Origin: a virus
DNA: 41,067 nucleotides
Reading direction: 5' to 3' (one strand)
Virus record (IMG/VR): IMGVR_UViG_3300030328_001789
Span: 5,337 to 46,403 of that record
The first letter of the stretch is position 1. Each line of letters starts with the position of its first letter. The notes under the pieces were generated by a model. It searched no databases and had not been told where the DNA came from. It saw only the letters and a list, made by a program, of their open reading frames with translations. Shown here in pieces: positions 18,873 through 26,879 of the stretch. The translations under genes and the position numbers were made by a program.

Positions 18873-20595
18873 AATTATCCACATCATCTATAGTCTGTTC
18901 TGAGTATACTCCTGTAGGACAATAATACTCAAGTCTAGCTATCCCATGTTTCCCTATCCACTTAAACCTACATTTCCATACATGAATGTCCACCATTGTT
19001 CCCTCATCTCTTTGAACAGTAATTCCTATATCAGCTTTTGCAAACCATGATGCTGAACCTGAGATTGAATACCCTGTTGGTACAGGTATCTTGCCATTAG
19101 TATCAGGATACATTTTTGTAGGATGGGCTATGAAAAATACATGGATGTCGTGGGCTTTAGCGAACTGAGATACTTTAGTTAGCATATTAGAAATGCTATC
19201 AGTTTCGCTAGTAGACTTATCCATTTCAATATAATTGTATGGGTCAATGACTAATCCCCTTACTCCCATTTGCCTTACAGCACCTATACTTTTCTCAAGT
19301 ATGCTATCTATGGTAGCTGATTCCCCATTGGTGTAATCAATGAACATGAAGTGTTCCTCAATAAATCTTAAGGCGTTATCCCTCTCATCCTCATTCATTC
19401 TTTTTGTAGCCCCTGAAAAGAATGGTTTATCTACATATTTTTCTACCATTTTAGCAATATGAAGATCACATGGATTCTCAAAAGAACATACTGCAAACTT
19501 CCATCCCTCTTTTTTAGCTAGGTTCATCATTATCATATCTATAAATTCAGACTTGCCTGAACTAGCGTGTCCTGTAACTACTGATAATTGTCCACCAGCT
19601 ACAGTAAATAACTCATCTACATTTTTAAACCCTGTTGATGCACCACTCATAAATCCTTTGTCGTATAGATCAATCACAGAGTTTTCGTAGTGTGTACTGT
19701 TATACAAAGCAGACAATGGATAAGGTTCAGCGTTAGCAATACATTCAACAAGAACTTCTTTGCCATGTTCTAGTAAAGTTTGATTGGCATCCTTGCATCC
19801 CTCAGGCAAGTGAGCAATCCAAACTTTATTTTTACCTATGCGTCTTGATAATTCCTCAGTCAATGCAGAGCCTGAACTATCTGAATCGCAACACAATACT
19901 ATCTTTTTAATCTTATCTAACTGATCTGATGCGTTCCATATATACGCAAACTTCTTATCCTCTTGAGGACTTATCTTGTTATTACTTACTTTCATTACAG
20001 CCCCATTAGGAACTGATACAGCACAATCTATTCCAGCCTCAAACAAAGCAAGTGCATCAAATTCTCCCTCAACAATAACTATTAAGTCTTTAATATTTAA
20101 ACTCTCTAATCCAAACAGCGTTCTAGCTGAACCCTCTTGAGTAAAATTCTTACCCTCTACAGTACGCCACTTCACAGCATAAGGTTTACCATCATAGAAG
20201 TATGGAAAGCCTATCGCATCTTGGTATCCAGCCCCATTAAATCCCCTCTTATCAAACATAACCCCATATTTTTCAGCAGTAGCAGTTGATATACCCCTGT
20301 CCTTAAGCATTTGTATTTCAGATTTTTTCTTAGGGATCGGTGATCCTGTTTTGGCGATACTGATTGGCGTTGGTTTTGCTGGTACGCTTTTGGTTGGCAT
20401 AATTTTCTTGTTCATGTTTACTACTCCACTTAGTTGACAATGCCAACATTGATATAAAATACTATCCCCATCTCTTGTCAGAGATAAGGTCTTTTCGTTT
20501 TTCTTTTTTCTATTTTGAGAACAGCTAGGACATACTATTCTTTTATTCTGAGTATCGTCTAGGTATTCAGAATTAATTACATTTTCTATTTGCAT
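18856..20595 (-). CDS. Twinkle/T7 gp4-like primase-helicase
   Basis: 579 residues with the complete layout of a bifunctional replicative enzyme. Zinc-binding Cys pairs at 22/25 and 50/53. Toprim core with Glu176 ('VIVEGEFDAL') and 'CCDSDSSG' giving Asp237 and Asp239. A RecA-like DnaB helicase half has Walker A 'GHASSGKS' (342-349), Walker B 'LVIDPYN' (448-454) and 'IAHPTK' (489-494). It primes and unwinds at the phage fork as a ring. No separate DNA polymerase is in the window. The start codon follows AAGGAGTGGTAAATG, a strong ribosome-binding site. Operator-like repeats lie 33-90 bp upstream. Confidence 0.92.
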   Translation of the reverse strand: MQIENVINSEYLDDTQNKRIVCPSCSQNRKKKNEKTLSLTRDGDSILYQCWHCQLSGVVNMNKKIMPTKSVPAKPTPISIAKTGSPIPKKKSEIQMLKDRGISTATAEKYGVMFDKRGFNGAGYQDAIGFPYFYDGKPYAVKWRTVEGKNFTQEGSARTLFGLESLNIKDLIVIVEGEFDALALFEAGIDCAVSVPNGAVMKVSNNKISPQEDKKFAYIWNASDQLDKIKKIVLCCDSDSSGSALTEELSRRIGKNKVWIAHLPEGCKDANQTLLEHGKEVLVECIANAEPYPLSALYNSTHYENSVIDLYDKGFMSGASTGFKNVDELFTVAGGQLSVVTGHASSGKSEFIDMIMMNLAKKEGWKFAVCSFENPCDLHIAKMVEKYVDKPFFSGATKRMNEDERDNALRFIEEHFMFIDYTNGESATIDSILEKSIGAVRQMGVRGLVIDPYNYIEMDKSTSETDSISNMLTKVSQFAKAHDIHVFFIAHPTKMYPDTNGKIPVPTGYSISGSASWFAKADIGITVQRDEGTMVDIHVWKCRFKWIGKHGIARLEYYCPTGVYSEQTIDDVDNYDWTF

Positions 20596-20627
20596 TTACC
20601 ACTCCTTATCTTTACTATTAATAAACT

Positions 20628-20685
20628 CTAGTTATAAACTAGATAAATACTAAACTAGTTAAATACTATTCTAGTTTAATACTAA
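20628..20685. repeat. Three-copy operator-like repeat beside the primase gene
   Basis: CTAGTTATAAACTAG (20628-20642), CTAGTTAAATACTAT (20655-20669) and CTAGTTTAATACTAA (20671-20685) belong to the same CTAG-TTTAATA-CTAG family as the cluster upstream of terL. The cluster lies upstream of the primase-helicase start on the minus strand and overlaps the end of the 91-aa gene. Shared operators would coordinate replication and packaging genes. Confidence 0.6.
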
Positions 20686-20946
20686 ATCTTTTCCACTTTG
20701 TTTTTGCCAAACAGTACCCCTGATCGCAGAGATCATATCCTCAGATGTTTGTTTAGGATTATCGCTAGATCGTAACTTCAAAAAAGATTCTCTTAAACTA
20801 ATGTGATCTAGCCCAGCCACTTGACATACATTTATAAAATCATTTGAACCAAACCAATCAAAAGCCTTATATACAGTTTTCTCATCATTGCTTACTGCAT
20901 CCCTGATGCCTTGAAATATAACTGAAATATATAAGTCTTTATTCAT
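20671..20946 (-). CDS. Hypothetical protein upstream of primase (91 aa)
   Basis: Unrecognised helical protein ('DLYISVIFQGIRDAVSNDEK', 'CQVAGLDHISLRESFLKL'). The segment 'FINVCQVAGLDHISLRESF' could be a helix-turn-helix, which would make it a candidate regulator, but the match is weak. First gene of the minus-strand replication unit; no clear ribosome-binding site is visible, so translation may be leaderless or weak. Its stop region carries an operator-like repeat. Confidence 0.5.
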   Translation of the reverse strand: MNKDLYISVIFQGIRDAVSNDEKTVYKAFDWFGSNDFINVCQVAGLDHISLRESFLKLRSSDNPKQTSEDMISAIRGTVWQKQSGKDLVLN

Positions 20947-20978
20947 AAAGTTGATAAAATTAATAATATAATTAGTTA

Positions 20979-21006
20979 TTGAATTTAATATTAAAATTCA
21001 TATAAT
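20979..21006 (+). promoter_or_regulatory. Sigma70-like promoter of the recombination operon
   Basis: TTGAAT at 20979-20984, a 16-base spacer, and a perfect TATAAT at 21001-21006. It lies 31 bp before the first start codon of the plus-strand recombination genes and in the divergent gap between the two replication units. Confidence 0.72.
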
Positions 21007-21037
21007 GTAAAGAAGTAAAGATAAAAAAGTGGAGATC

Positions 21038-21301
21038 ATGGATTTCAAAATAGAAAAAAATATACCTATACCACCTGTTGATAGAGGCAAAAGAAGAAAA
21101 CAAAATAGCATTAGTAGAGTATTAGATGCTCTTAAGATTAATGAATCTTTTGTTGTTCCTATTCCTGAGGGTACAAACCCTTTAGCGTTTAGGAATCAAA
21201 TAGGATACGCCAAATCAATTATCAAAAAGAAAAGAGAAGATAATTTTTCAATCACTACAAGAGAAGTAGATGGTGGTATTAGAGTATGGCGAACAGAATA
21301 A
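21038..21301 (+). CDS. Conserved small protein, paralogue of 15192-15464 (87 aa)
   Basis: Starts at the ATG at 21038; a GTG at 21029 is less likely because GTGGAGATC itself supplies the ribosome-binding site. 'MDFKIEKNIPIPPVDRGKRRKQ' then a helix and 'TREVDGGIRVWRTE'. Shares the 'KIE-x-x-IPIP ... RVWR' plan with the protein at 15192-15464. Its strongly basic stretch and first place in the recombination operon suggest nucleic-acid binding or regulation, by inference. Overlaps the next gene by 16 bases. Confidence 0.65.
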   Translation: MDFKIEKNIPIPPVDRGKRRKQNSISRVLDALKINESFVVPIPEGTNPLAFRNQIGYAKSIIKKKREDNFSITTREVDGGIRVWRTE

Positions 21302-22179
21302 CAAACAAACATAACTTACCTCAGACTTTAGTTAATCTTGCAGAGAATAGAGATTACTCAAGAGGTGCAAGTGATAGGTCTATTACTCAGTTAATAGATA
21401 GCCCTCAAGTTTCTGTATTAAGAATGAGAAATGAGAACTACATTCAAGAGGATGTTGTTGATACCTTTTGGGCTAATCTTGGTAGTGCTTTACATTATGT
21501 TACTGAGAGAGGGGCAGATGAGAATCACTTGGTAGAGGAAAGATTATTTACTCAAGTTGGTACTTGGACTGTATCAGGGGCAATAGATGTCCAGCGTGTA
21601 GAAGATGATGATTCAGTTACAGTTATGGACTACAAGTTTACAAGTGTATGGGCTGTAAAAAATCCTAAGCCTGATTGGGAGAAACAATTAAATTGTTATG
21701 CATACTTGGTAGCTAAAGAAAAGAACAGGACAATCAAAGAACTACAGGTCATTACATTTCTCAGAGATTGGAATAGAAACAATGCAAAGAGAGATGAAAG
21801 CTATCCTCAACAACAAATCTTAGTAGTACCTGTAAAGCTGTGGTCTTTTGAAGAACAAGAACAATACATTAAAGATAGGGTTCAGGCTCATCAAGAGGCT
21901 GTGTATGGCTTTCTTAGTGATAAGCCTATGCCTGAGTGTACAGATGAGGAGAGATGGCTTAGAGGGGATTCATATGCAGTCAAAAAGAAAAAGAATAAGA
22001 GAGCATTAAGAGTGTTTGATGTTCAGGCAGATGCTGAGAAGTTTCTGAAAGAAAAAGATAGTGATGAGTATGAGATGGTAGAGAGAAAGGGAGAGCCTAT
22101 CAGATGTACAGGGAACTATTGCAAGGTTAGTGAATGGTGTAATCAATATCAACAATGGAGTAAAGAAAATGAGTTATAA
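21286..22179 (+). CDS. Cas4/RecB-like PD-(D/E)XK exonuclease
   Basis: 297 residues with the RecB-nuclease motif set: His70 ('SALHYVTE'), Asp101 ('SGAIDVQ'), Asp115-x-Lys117 ('VMDYKFTS') and the downstream 'KQLNCYAYL' (133-141, motif Q/Y). Three Cys near the C-terminus (274, 279, 285) recall part of the Fe-S cluster of Cas4-type enzymes, though I do not see a clear fourth ligand. It would resect double-stranded ends for the annealing protein encoded at 22682-23362, like the exonuclease of a Red-type pair. Not CRISPR-associated here: no array or cas genes. Confidence 0.85.
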   Translation: MANRITNKHNLPQTLVNLAENRDYSRGASDRSITQLIDSPQVSVLRMRNENYIQEDVVDTFWANLGSALHYVTERGADENHLVEERLFTQVGTWTVSGAIDVQRVEDDDSVTVMDYKFTSVWAVKNPKPDWEKQLNCYAYLVAKEKNRTIKELQVITFLRDWNRNNAKRDESYPQQQILVVPVKLWSFEEQEQYIKDRVQAHQEAVYGFLSDKPMPECTDEERWLRGDSYAVKKKKNKRALRVFDVQADAEKFLKEKDSDEYEMVERKGEPIRCTGNYCKVSEWCNQYQQWSKENEL

Positions 22180-22441
22180 ATTAACTAAAGATCAAGCAAG
22201 GCAAGTGCTTAAGGTTAGAAATAAAATGATTGATGCAATCAATGGATTGATTGAGTGTGGAGATATAGGGCTTAGAGAAATGCATGATCTCAAAGATAGC
22301 ATTGAGGGATGGGGAGAGAATAGTTTGGATAGCATCTTTGTATTTAGACCACCAAAAGATAGTGAAGATCATCCAAATCATTATGCAGATAAAGTGCTAA
22401 AGGATGATGTCAATGCATATCATTATGAGGAAATGGAATGA
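22169..22441 (+). CDS. Hypothetical protein in the recombination operon (90 aa)
   Basis: Start at the ATG at 22169 (GGAG eight bases upstream) inside the end of the nuclease gene. 'MSYKLTKDQARQVLKVRNKM' predicts helices; the C-terminal half is acidic with His and Tyr residues. Unrecognised. Overlapping junctions on both sides (ATGA at 22438) indicate tight co-expression with recombination proteins. Confidence 0.55.
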   Translation: MSYKLTKDQARQVLKVRNKMIDAINGLIECGDIGLREMHDLKDSIEGWGENSLDSIFVFRPPKDSEDHPNHYADKVLKDDVNAYHYEEME

Positions 22442-22692
22442 GTGATCTAAAAGCTGGAGATTTAAAAGTAACTGATGATGAAGTCATTAGAAAAATAATA
22501 GGAATGATGAGGGTAATTGGAGATGCACAAATACCCTATATCAAATTTGCTTTTGAAGATGATAAACACATTCTCATTCAAGACTTTTCAAGAGTAATTG
22601 TAAGGTCGCATAAATTGACATGGGATGCGTTTGTAACAATGGATGGGAAATTAATATTAGAAATTGTAAGAGGTTTACAAAATGACAAATAA
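22438..22692 (+). CDS. Hypothetical protein in the recombination operon (84 aa)
   Basis: Unrecognised alpha/beta protein ('DDEVIRKIIGMMRVIGDAQI', 'HILIQDFSRVIVRSHK'). Coupled to both neighbours by overlaps; it ends 11 bases inside the annealing-protein gene. No catalytic residues stand out. Confidence 0.5.
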   Translation: MSDLKAGDLKVTDDEVIRKIIGMMRVIGDAQIPYIKFAFEDDKHILIQDFSRVIVRSHKLTWDAFVTMDGKLILEIVRGLQNDK

Positions 22693-23362
22693 AGTAAAGG
22701 TTGAACACACCTATAAAAGTGTATGGGATAAATTAAGCAAGATAGATTTATCAAGTCAGACTGAAAAGAAAATGAATTTGACTTATCTATCGTGGGCTTG
22801 GGCTTGGGGAGTGTTGATGGAGAATTATCCTGAGGCTACTTATAATTTTTATCAGGCAGATGATGGAACTCCTTTTTGTAGATACCCTAATGGAACTGCT
22901 GAGGTTAGATGCAGAGTACAGATAGGAGAACTACAGAGAGAAATGTCATTGGCTGTAATGGATAACAGGAGTAACTCAGTAGCTGAACCATCATCAACAG
23001 ATGTAAACAATGCAAAGATGAGATGCCTTGTTAAATGCTTGGCTATGTTTGGACTAGGACATTACATCTATGCTGGAGAGGACTTGCCTCAAGATACAAA
23101 AGCAGAGCCTAAACCTAAGGCAGAACCTAAAGCTAAGGCAGAACCTAAGACTGAGCCTGAGGAACATGATGAGGGTTGGGCTAATGCTATTGTTGAGGGA
23201 TTAAAAATACCTTTAGCATTGCCTAATACTGTAAAAGAATTGAATGGAATTTTTAAGAGCAACAAAGCATATATTGATGTCTTAGAAGAAAAGCACCCAG
23301 CCAAATACGAAGAAGTGTTGGGATTATTTAAAACTAAAAAAGAGGAAATAGAAAATGTCTGA
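22682..23362 (+). CDS. DUF1071-family single-strand annealing protein
   Basis: 226 residues. The N-terminal two thirds match the DUF1071 pattern: 'LTYLSWAWAWGVLMENYP' (about residues 33-50), 'PNGTAEVRCRVQIG', 'LAVMDNRSNS' and the hallmark 'NAKMRCLVKCLAMFGLGHY' followed by 'IYAGEDLP'. The family belongs to the ERF/Rad52-like annealers, which pair complementary single strands during phage recombination. A Lys/Pro/Glu-rich linker with the repeat 'AEPKAK' (about 139-160) joins a small C-terminal domain. Partner of the upstream nuclease and the downstream SSB-like protein. Confidence 0.85.
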   Translation: MTNKVKVEHTYKSVWDKLSKIDLSSQTEKKMNLTYLSWAWAWGVLMENYPEATYNFYQADDGTPFCRYPNGTAEVRCRVQIGELQREMSLAVMDNRSNSVAEPSSTDVNNAKMRCLVKCLAMFGLGHYIYAGEDLPQDTKAEPKPKAEPKAKAEPKTEPEEHDEGWANAIVEGLKIPLALPNTVKELNGIFKSNKAYIDVLEEKHPAKYEEVLGLFKTKKEEIENV

Positions 23363-23717
23363 TTATAAAAACAAACCTAAAGCAACAGGTAACATATTCA
23401 AGAATGGATACAAGAATAAAGAAACTCATCCTGATTATAAAAGCACCATTACTATTGGGGCTGATCTACTGAGGGAGATGGTTGAGTTTATCAAAACAGA
23501 TACAAGGCATGAGAAAGGAGTTGATCTATCTGTGGCTATGTGGAACAGGATTTCAAAGAACCCTAATCCAAAAACGAATGAACATACGCCTTATCTTTAT
23601 ACAGTCTTGGAGATAGATACTTACAAGAGTGATAAGGAAAAGGCTCAACAAGAGGCAGTTGATAGCGTTGTATCTGAGGCTAGTGTAAAAGTCGAAGATG
23701 ATGATATGCCATTTTAA
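23355..23717 (+). CDS. SSB-like single-stranded DNA-binding protein
   Basis: 120 residues. The N-terminal 'TGNIFKNGYKNKETHPDYKS' segment is typical of small phage ssDNA-binding proteins. The extreme C-terminus 'EDDDMPF' is an SSB-type acidic tip, which in bacterial SSBs recruits replication and repair partners. It overlaps the annealing-protein gene by eight bases, a classical SSAP-SSB pairing. Confidence 0.78.
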   Translation: MSDYKNKPKATGNIFKNGYKNKETHPDYKSTITIGADLLREMVEFIKTDTRHEKGVDLSVAMWNRISKNPNPKTNEHTPYLYTVLEIDTYKSDKEKAQQEAVDSVVSEASVKVEDDDMPF

Positions 23718-23737
23718 ATATTAAGGAGTTAATAATT

Positions 23738-24148
23738 ATGAGCAATGATTGGGAAAATTTAGCAGAACAAGGACATTCGCCAAAGATGATTGAGGCTATT
23801 ATAGATAGCGAAGTACCTGAACATCTCAAAGATGTACCAGCAGATAAGCTGAATGCTTTAAATGAGATTCATAAACCTAGAAACTCTATTGGTTTTGCTG
23901 AGGATTTAGCAGAACTAGTAGAGGAATCTAAACCTAAGGTAAAAACTTTTGTGGTCAATGCTACTGAAACTGTTTGTTATAAGATTAAAGTACAAGCCAT
24001 TGATGATGAACAAGCAAAAGAACTTGTATTGAGTGGATATGATCATAATGACAAGTCTATTGATTGGGATAAATGCAGAGATGATGCTTTTGATTTTCAA
24101 ATAGATTCAGTAGAGGATGGGTACATCACTATTGTTGAACCTGATTAA
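23738..24148 (+). CDS. Hypothetical protein with DpnD/PcfM-like C-terminus (136 aa)
   Basis: The C-terminal 65 residues ('VVNATETVCYKIKVQAIDDE', then 'QAKELVLSGYDH' and 'DFQIDSVEDGY') follow the small beta-alpha-beta plan of DpnD/PcfM-like proteins, a resemblance I rate as weak. The N-terminal half is acidic and helical. Good ribosome-binding site (AAGGAGTTAATAATTATG). Confidence 0.5.
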   Translation: MSNDWENLAEQGHSPKMIEAIIDSEVPEHLKDVPADKLNALNEIHKPRNSIGFAEDLAELVEESKPKVKTFVVNATETVCYKIKVQAIDDEQAKELVLSGYDHNDKSIDWDKCRDDAFDFQIDSVEDGYITIVEPD

Positions 24149-24447
24149 TGGCAAACAAAGTCAAAGTCAGAAGTCAGAAGTACTTAGCCCACATTAGAAA
24201 ACATCCTTGTTTGATATGTGGAACTACAGAGGTTCAGGCTCATCATCTCAGACACGCTGATCATAGAGGCTGGGGAATGAAGAATGGAGATGAATGGGCT
24301 GTTCCTTTATGTGCTGATCATCACATGGACTGCCACAGAACAGGCAAGGAAAATATGTGGTGGGTTATGAATGGCATTGATGCAATGGCTTGGGCTGAAT
24401 TAAGTTATAAAAATTGGATGGAGAAACAGAATGGGCAAAGGTTCTAA
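24148..24447 (+). CDS. HNH-type nuclease (DUF968-like)
   Basis: 99 residues with a treble-clef HNH arrangement: Cys21-x-x-Cys24 ('CLICG'), His32/His33 ('AHHLRHADHRGWG'), Cys55 and His58/His59 ('CADHHMDCHRTG'), His63. This is the layout of DUF968-type phage nucleases linked to recombination (relatives of lambda Orf/Ref-type factors). It could nick branched or single-stranded DNA. The start overlaps the upstream stop (TAATG). Confidence 0.8.
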   Translation: MANKVKVRSQKYLAHIRKHPCLICGTTEVQAHHLRHADHRGWGMKNGDEWAVPLCADHHMDCHRTGKENMWWVMNGIDAMAWAELSYKNWMEKQNGQRF

Positions 24448-24538
24448 TAGAAGAAAGGGAGATAATCAAAAACAATACGCTGAGAATTGGGAAAAAATTT
24501 TTGGTAAAGGTAAGAAAAAAAAGGAGAAGAAAAAGTGA
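24431..24538 (+). CDS. Tiny basic conserved protein (35 aa)
   Basis: 'MGKGSNRRKGDNQKQYAENW' followed by 'EKIFGKGKKKKEKKK'. I recall the 'GKGS-x-R ... Y-x-x-NW-x-x-IFGK' pattern as a widespread very small phage protein downstream of HNH-type genes. Extremely basic, so possibly nucleic-acid binding. Overlaps the HNH gene by 17 bases. Confidence 0.6.
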   Translation: MGKGSNRRKGDNQKQYAENWEKIFGKGKKKKEKKK

Positions 24539-24705
24539 ACATACACATCTTAGAGAAAGAAATACTTAAGGCTATTAAAATAGAAAAAAAAATTCAAAAT
24601 GATGAATCAGAAGTAGAAACTACAGTAGAGACTATTCAAGATTCATTCAATAGTTTAGAAAAGTTTGTAAAAAAATTATTTAACGAATATAGAGAGGGTT
24701 TCTAA
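24535..24705 (+). CDS. Small helical protein with GTG start (56 aa)
   Basis: A GTG at 24535 preceded by AAGGAG at the ideal distance opens 'MNIHILEKEILKAIKIEKKI', a continuous amphipathic helix. It overlaps the stop of the tiny basic gene (GTGA) and the ATG of the next gene (TAATG), so the GTG start is well supported by coupling. Unrecognised; likely coiled coil. Confidence 0.55.
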   Translation: MNIHILEKEILKAIKIEKKIQNDESEVETTVETIQDSFNSLEKFVKKLFNEYREGF

Positions 24706-25172
24706 TGCATGATTATGAAGAACAAATGAAAAGGGCAACAATCAATTTTGAATCAGTCAAGATTGCTATTAGGCAAGATAAGAATGGATACATCCTTACC
24801 CTTGCTGTTCATCCCAATGATATACCTGATAGCCTATTGAGAGATTGGGTAGGCAGTAGGTATCAAGTGGCTATGGTTTTACTCAATGATCAAGATGAGC
24901 CTGTTGTACCTAAGAATAAAACAGATGGAGAGAAAGCAGTTGCTAAAGCTGGACTGCTATGCAGAGAAAGAAGTTTCCAATTATTTATGTTTGATAAACA
25001 TGATAAAGCAGAATGGGAGATTGAGGCGTTTGAAGTAGAAGAAACAGCACAGCTACTTAGATATGATCTCAACATTCAAAGCAGATCAGAATTAATGGAT
25101 AACAAAGATGCTAGAGAAAAGCTGGAAGAAATTATACTTGAGTATGGTAAATCAGAATGGTCGCAGACATAG
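24705..25172 (+). CDS. Conserved phage protein of unknown function (155 aa)
   Basis: Contains 'DKNGYILTLAVHPNDIPDSL' (about residues 24-43), 'LRDWVGSRYQVAMVLL' and 'GEKAVAKAGLLCRERSFQLF'. I recall this pattern from marine phage recombination operons, always unnamed. No nuclease or ATPase motif is evident. It overlaps its neighbours on both sides (16 bases with the next gene). Confidence 0.6.
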   Translation: MHDYEEQMKRATINFESVKIAIRQDKNGYILTLAVHPNDIPDSLLRDWVGSRYQVAMVLLNDQDEPVVPKNKTDGEKAVAKAGLLCRERSFQLFMFDKHDKAEWEIEAFEVEETAQLLRYDLNIQSRSELMDNKDAREKLEEIILEYGKSEWSQT

Positions 25173-25513
25173 ACGAAAAAAAATGCAAATGGTGGGCTTG
25201 GCATAAAAAGAATCCTCAAGTGTGGGTTCTGTTTCAGAAATTTACTTTTGAGGCAATCAGGTCAGGTAGAACTCATTATTCGCATTGGGCTGTAGTTTCA
25301 AGAATTAGATGGGAAACAGATATAATAACAAAAGGTAATGCATTTAAAATATCAAATGATTTTATAGGTTATTATGCAAGGTACTTTATACACTCATACC
25401 CTGAGCATAAAGATTTCTTTGTGATTAAACCATTGAAACATGAGAGGGGAAATAAAGATGGAGAAGAAAATGCTATCAGTAAAGTTGAGAAAATCGAAGA
25501 ACTGTTTGGTTAA
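25157..25513 (+). CDS. Conserved phage protein of unknown function (118 aa)
   Basis: The pattern 'NPQVWVLFQKFTFEAIRSGR' (about residues 19-38), 'HYSHWAVVSRIRWETDI' and 'YYARYFIHSYPEHKDFF' is recurrent in phages and prophages as an unnamed family. The aromatic/basic core could bind nucleic acid, and its location among recombination genes agrees with that. Confidence 0.65.
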   Translation: MVADIDEKKCKWWAWHKKNPQVWVLFQKFTFEAIRSGRTHYSHWAVVSRIRWETDIITKGNAFKISNDFIGYYARYFIHSYPEHKDFFVIKPLKHERGNKDGEENAISKVEKIEELFG

Positions 25514-25576
25514 TTTGCCAATAGGTTTAGAAAAAGAAGAAAACAAAAACACATTAATAAAAAGGATAAAGTCTAA

Positions 25577-25867
25577 ATGGCAAAGTGGGTATCAAAAAGT
25601 AAAGTCAAACAAGTTGTAATCAATCCATTTTTTTACTTTGAGTTTGATCATATCCCTAGTAATGATGAGATCAAACAAGAGATACAGGATTTTATAGATA
25701 CTAAGAATGTCAATTACTCAATTAAAGTTTCTTATCACGAAGAACAAAAAGGAAACTTTTGGGATGCAGAAACACAGCAATTTTATAAATGGGATGAACT
25801 GCAAGAACTTGCAGAAACAAGAAAGGATTACAAACTAATGGAGAACTCTATCAATGACAATACTTAA
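25577..25867 (+). CDS. Hypothetical protein (96 aa)
   Basis: Unrecognised. 'MAKWVSKSKVKQVVINPFFYF' then a helical segment and 'QFYKWDELQELAETRKDYKL'. No motif. AAAAGGATAAAG precedes the ATG. The next gene starts 14 bases before its end. Confidence 0.5.
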   Translation: MAKWVSKSKVKQVVINPFFYFEFDHIPSNDEIKQEIQDFIDTKNVNYSIKVSYHEEQKGNFWDAETQQFYKWDELQELAETRKDYKLMENSINDNT

Positions 25868-26030
25868 ATCGTTAATCATAGAGGGAGAGGATGAGGACTA
25901 TAAGATTGATACGCCTGTAGTTAAGGCTAAGACTTTTGCTGGGGCAGAAAGAAAGTTTAAAGGCAAAGATGTGGTAGGCATGATTAGATTAGATGAGAAT
26001 GAGTTTATGGTTTTTGTTTATGAAGAATAG
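25854..26030 (+). CDS. Small hypothetical protein (58 aa)
   Basis: 'MTILKSLIIEGEDEDYKID' followed by 'KAKTFAGAERKFKGKDVVGM' and 'DENEFMVFVYEE'; a compact alpha/beta fold is likely. GGAG lies ten bases upstream. Overlaps both neighbours, consistent with a real gene in this tightly packed operon. Confidence 0.5.
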   Translation: MTILKSLIIEGEDEDYKIDTPVVKAKTFAGAERKFKGKDVVGMIRLDENEFMVFVYEE

Positions 26031-26550
26031 GATTCCTGAAATAGAAGTAAGAACAATAAAAATTCCAACATATGCTGGAAAATCCTCAAATACATACACT
26101 ATAACTACAGCTAATGGTTGCATAGTTTCATCAACAGCACCTATTAGTTTTGATAAAAGTCATGCTACCTCAGGAATTGCTTTAGGTGATACAGGGTATA
26201 AACCTACAAAAAATAAACATGGAGAAACACAACAAGATATTAAAGAAAACCTATTAGGTATTAAATATTCCAATAGACCTGTAGTAAATTATCAAGGCAG
26301 TAAAGTTATGAATCTTTGTTTGTCAGGAGTGTATTTATTATTTTGCGATAAAGAAATAGTTTATATAGGAGAAAGCAAAAATCCCAATCAAAGAATTGGT
26401 TGTCATGTAAAAGACAAAGTGTTTGATGGTTATAGGATATTGCCTACAAACAGGAGAAAGTATTGGGAGAAAATTTTAATTAATAAATACCAGCCTAAAT
26501 ATAATAGAAGTATTAAAGGAAATAACTTAATATTAAAGGTATTAAAATAA
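26020..26550 (+). CDS. GIY-YIG nuclease
   Basis: 176 residues from the ATG at 26020; a longer frame to 25993 would overlap the previous gene. The C-terminal 75 residues hold the GIY-YIG domain: 'GVYLLFCDKEIVYIGESKNP' (GVY ... VYIG), 'NQRIGCH', 'YRILPTNRRKYWEKILINKY' with the catalytic Glu, and 'PKYN'. The N-terminal 90 residues are unrecognised and may bind DNA. Stand-alone GIY-YIG enzymes are homing endonucleases or repair/recombination nucleases; tight embedding in the operon favours a recombination or host-DNA-degradation role. Confidence 0.8.
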   Translation: MKNRIPEIEVRTIKIPTYAGKSSNTYTITTANGCIVSSTAPISFDKSHATSGIALGDTGYKPTKNKHGETQQDIKENLLGIKYSNRPVVNYQGSKVMNLCLSGVYLLFCDKEIVYIGESKNPNQRIGCHVKDKVFDGYRILPTNRRKYWEKILINKYQPKYNRSIKGNNLILKVLK

Positions 26551-26879
26551 AAACATCAAGTGCTAAAGCTAAAGGTCGCAAACTCCAGCAATGGTTTACT
26601 AATCTATTAGTAGAGGTTTTATCTTTGGATAAAGAGGACTTGGAATCAAGACCTATGGGAAGTCAGGGAGAGGACATTATCATGGGTAAGCAATCAAGAG
26701 ATCAATTCCCTTACTCAATCGAATGTAAGAATCAAGAGGCAGTCAATGTATGGAAAGCATACGAACAGGCTGAATCAAACTGCAAGGACTATGAGCCTTT
26801 AGTTGTTATCAAAAGAAACAGGAGTAAGCCTCTAGTCTTAGTAGATGCAGAGCATTTTGTTTCACTCCACAAAAAATAA
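26541..26879 (+). CDS. PD-(D/E)XK nuclease with no canonical start codon
   Basis: In this frame the sequence reads I/M-K-I-K-T-S-S-A-K-A-K-G-R-K-L-Q-Q from base 41 of the 26500s, then 'RPMGSQGEDIIMG', 'FPYSIECKNQEAVNVW' and 'KPLVLVDAEHF'. GED plus E-x-K form a VRR-NUC/Hjc-like catalytic centre. Homologues as I remember them start M-K-I-K-T-S-S, which puts an ATT codon at 26541-26543 where ATG is expected. The open frame begins at 26526 and has no ATG, GTG or TTG before a TTG at 26625 that would delete the conserved N-terminus. ATT initiation or a -1 shift from the GIY-YIG gene are possible. Confidence 0.68.
   Translation: MKIKTSSAKAKGRKLQQWFTNLLVEVLSLDKEDLESRPMGSQGEDIIMGKQSRDQFPYSIECKNQEAVNVWKAYEQAESNCKDYEPLVVIKRNRSKPLVLVDAEHFVSLHKK

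Noticed and set aside
18856-20595. DNA polymerase in the replication block
   Set aside because: Only primase and helicase motifs are present. No polymerase A or B family motif was found anywhere in the window.
25470-25619. 49-codon frame with a good GGAG spacing inside the junction of two genes
   Set aside because: It overlaps both the end of the 118-aa gene and the start of the 96-aa gene in another frame. Its Lys/Asn-rich product resembles nothing known. Possible but not supported enough to list.
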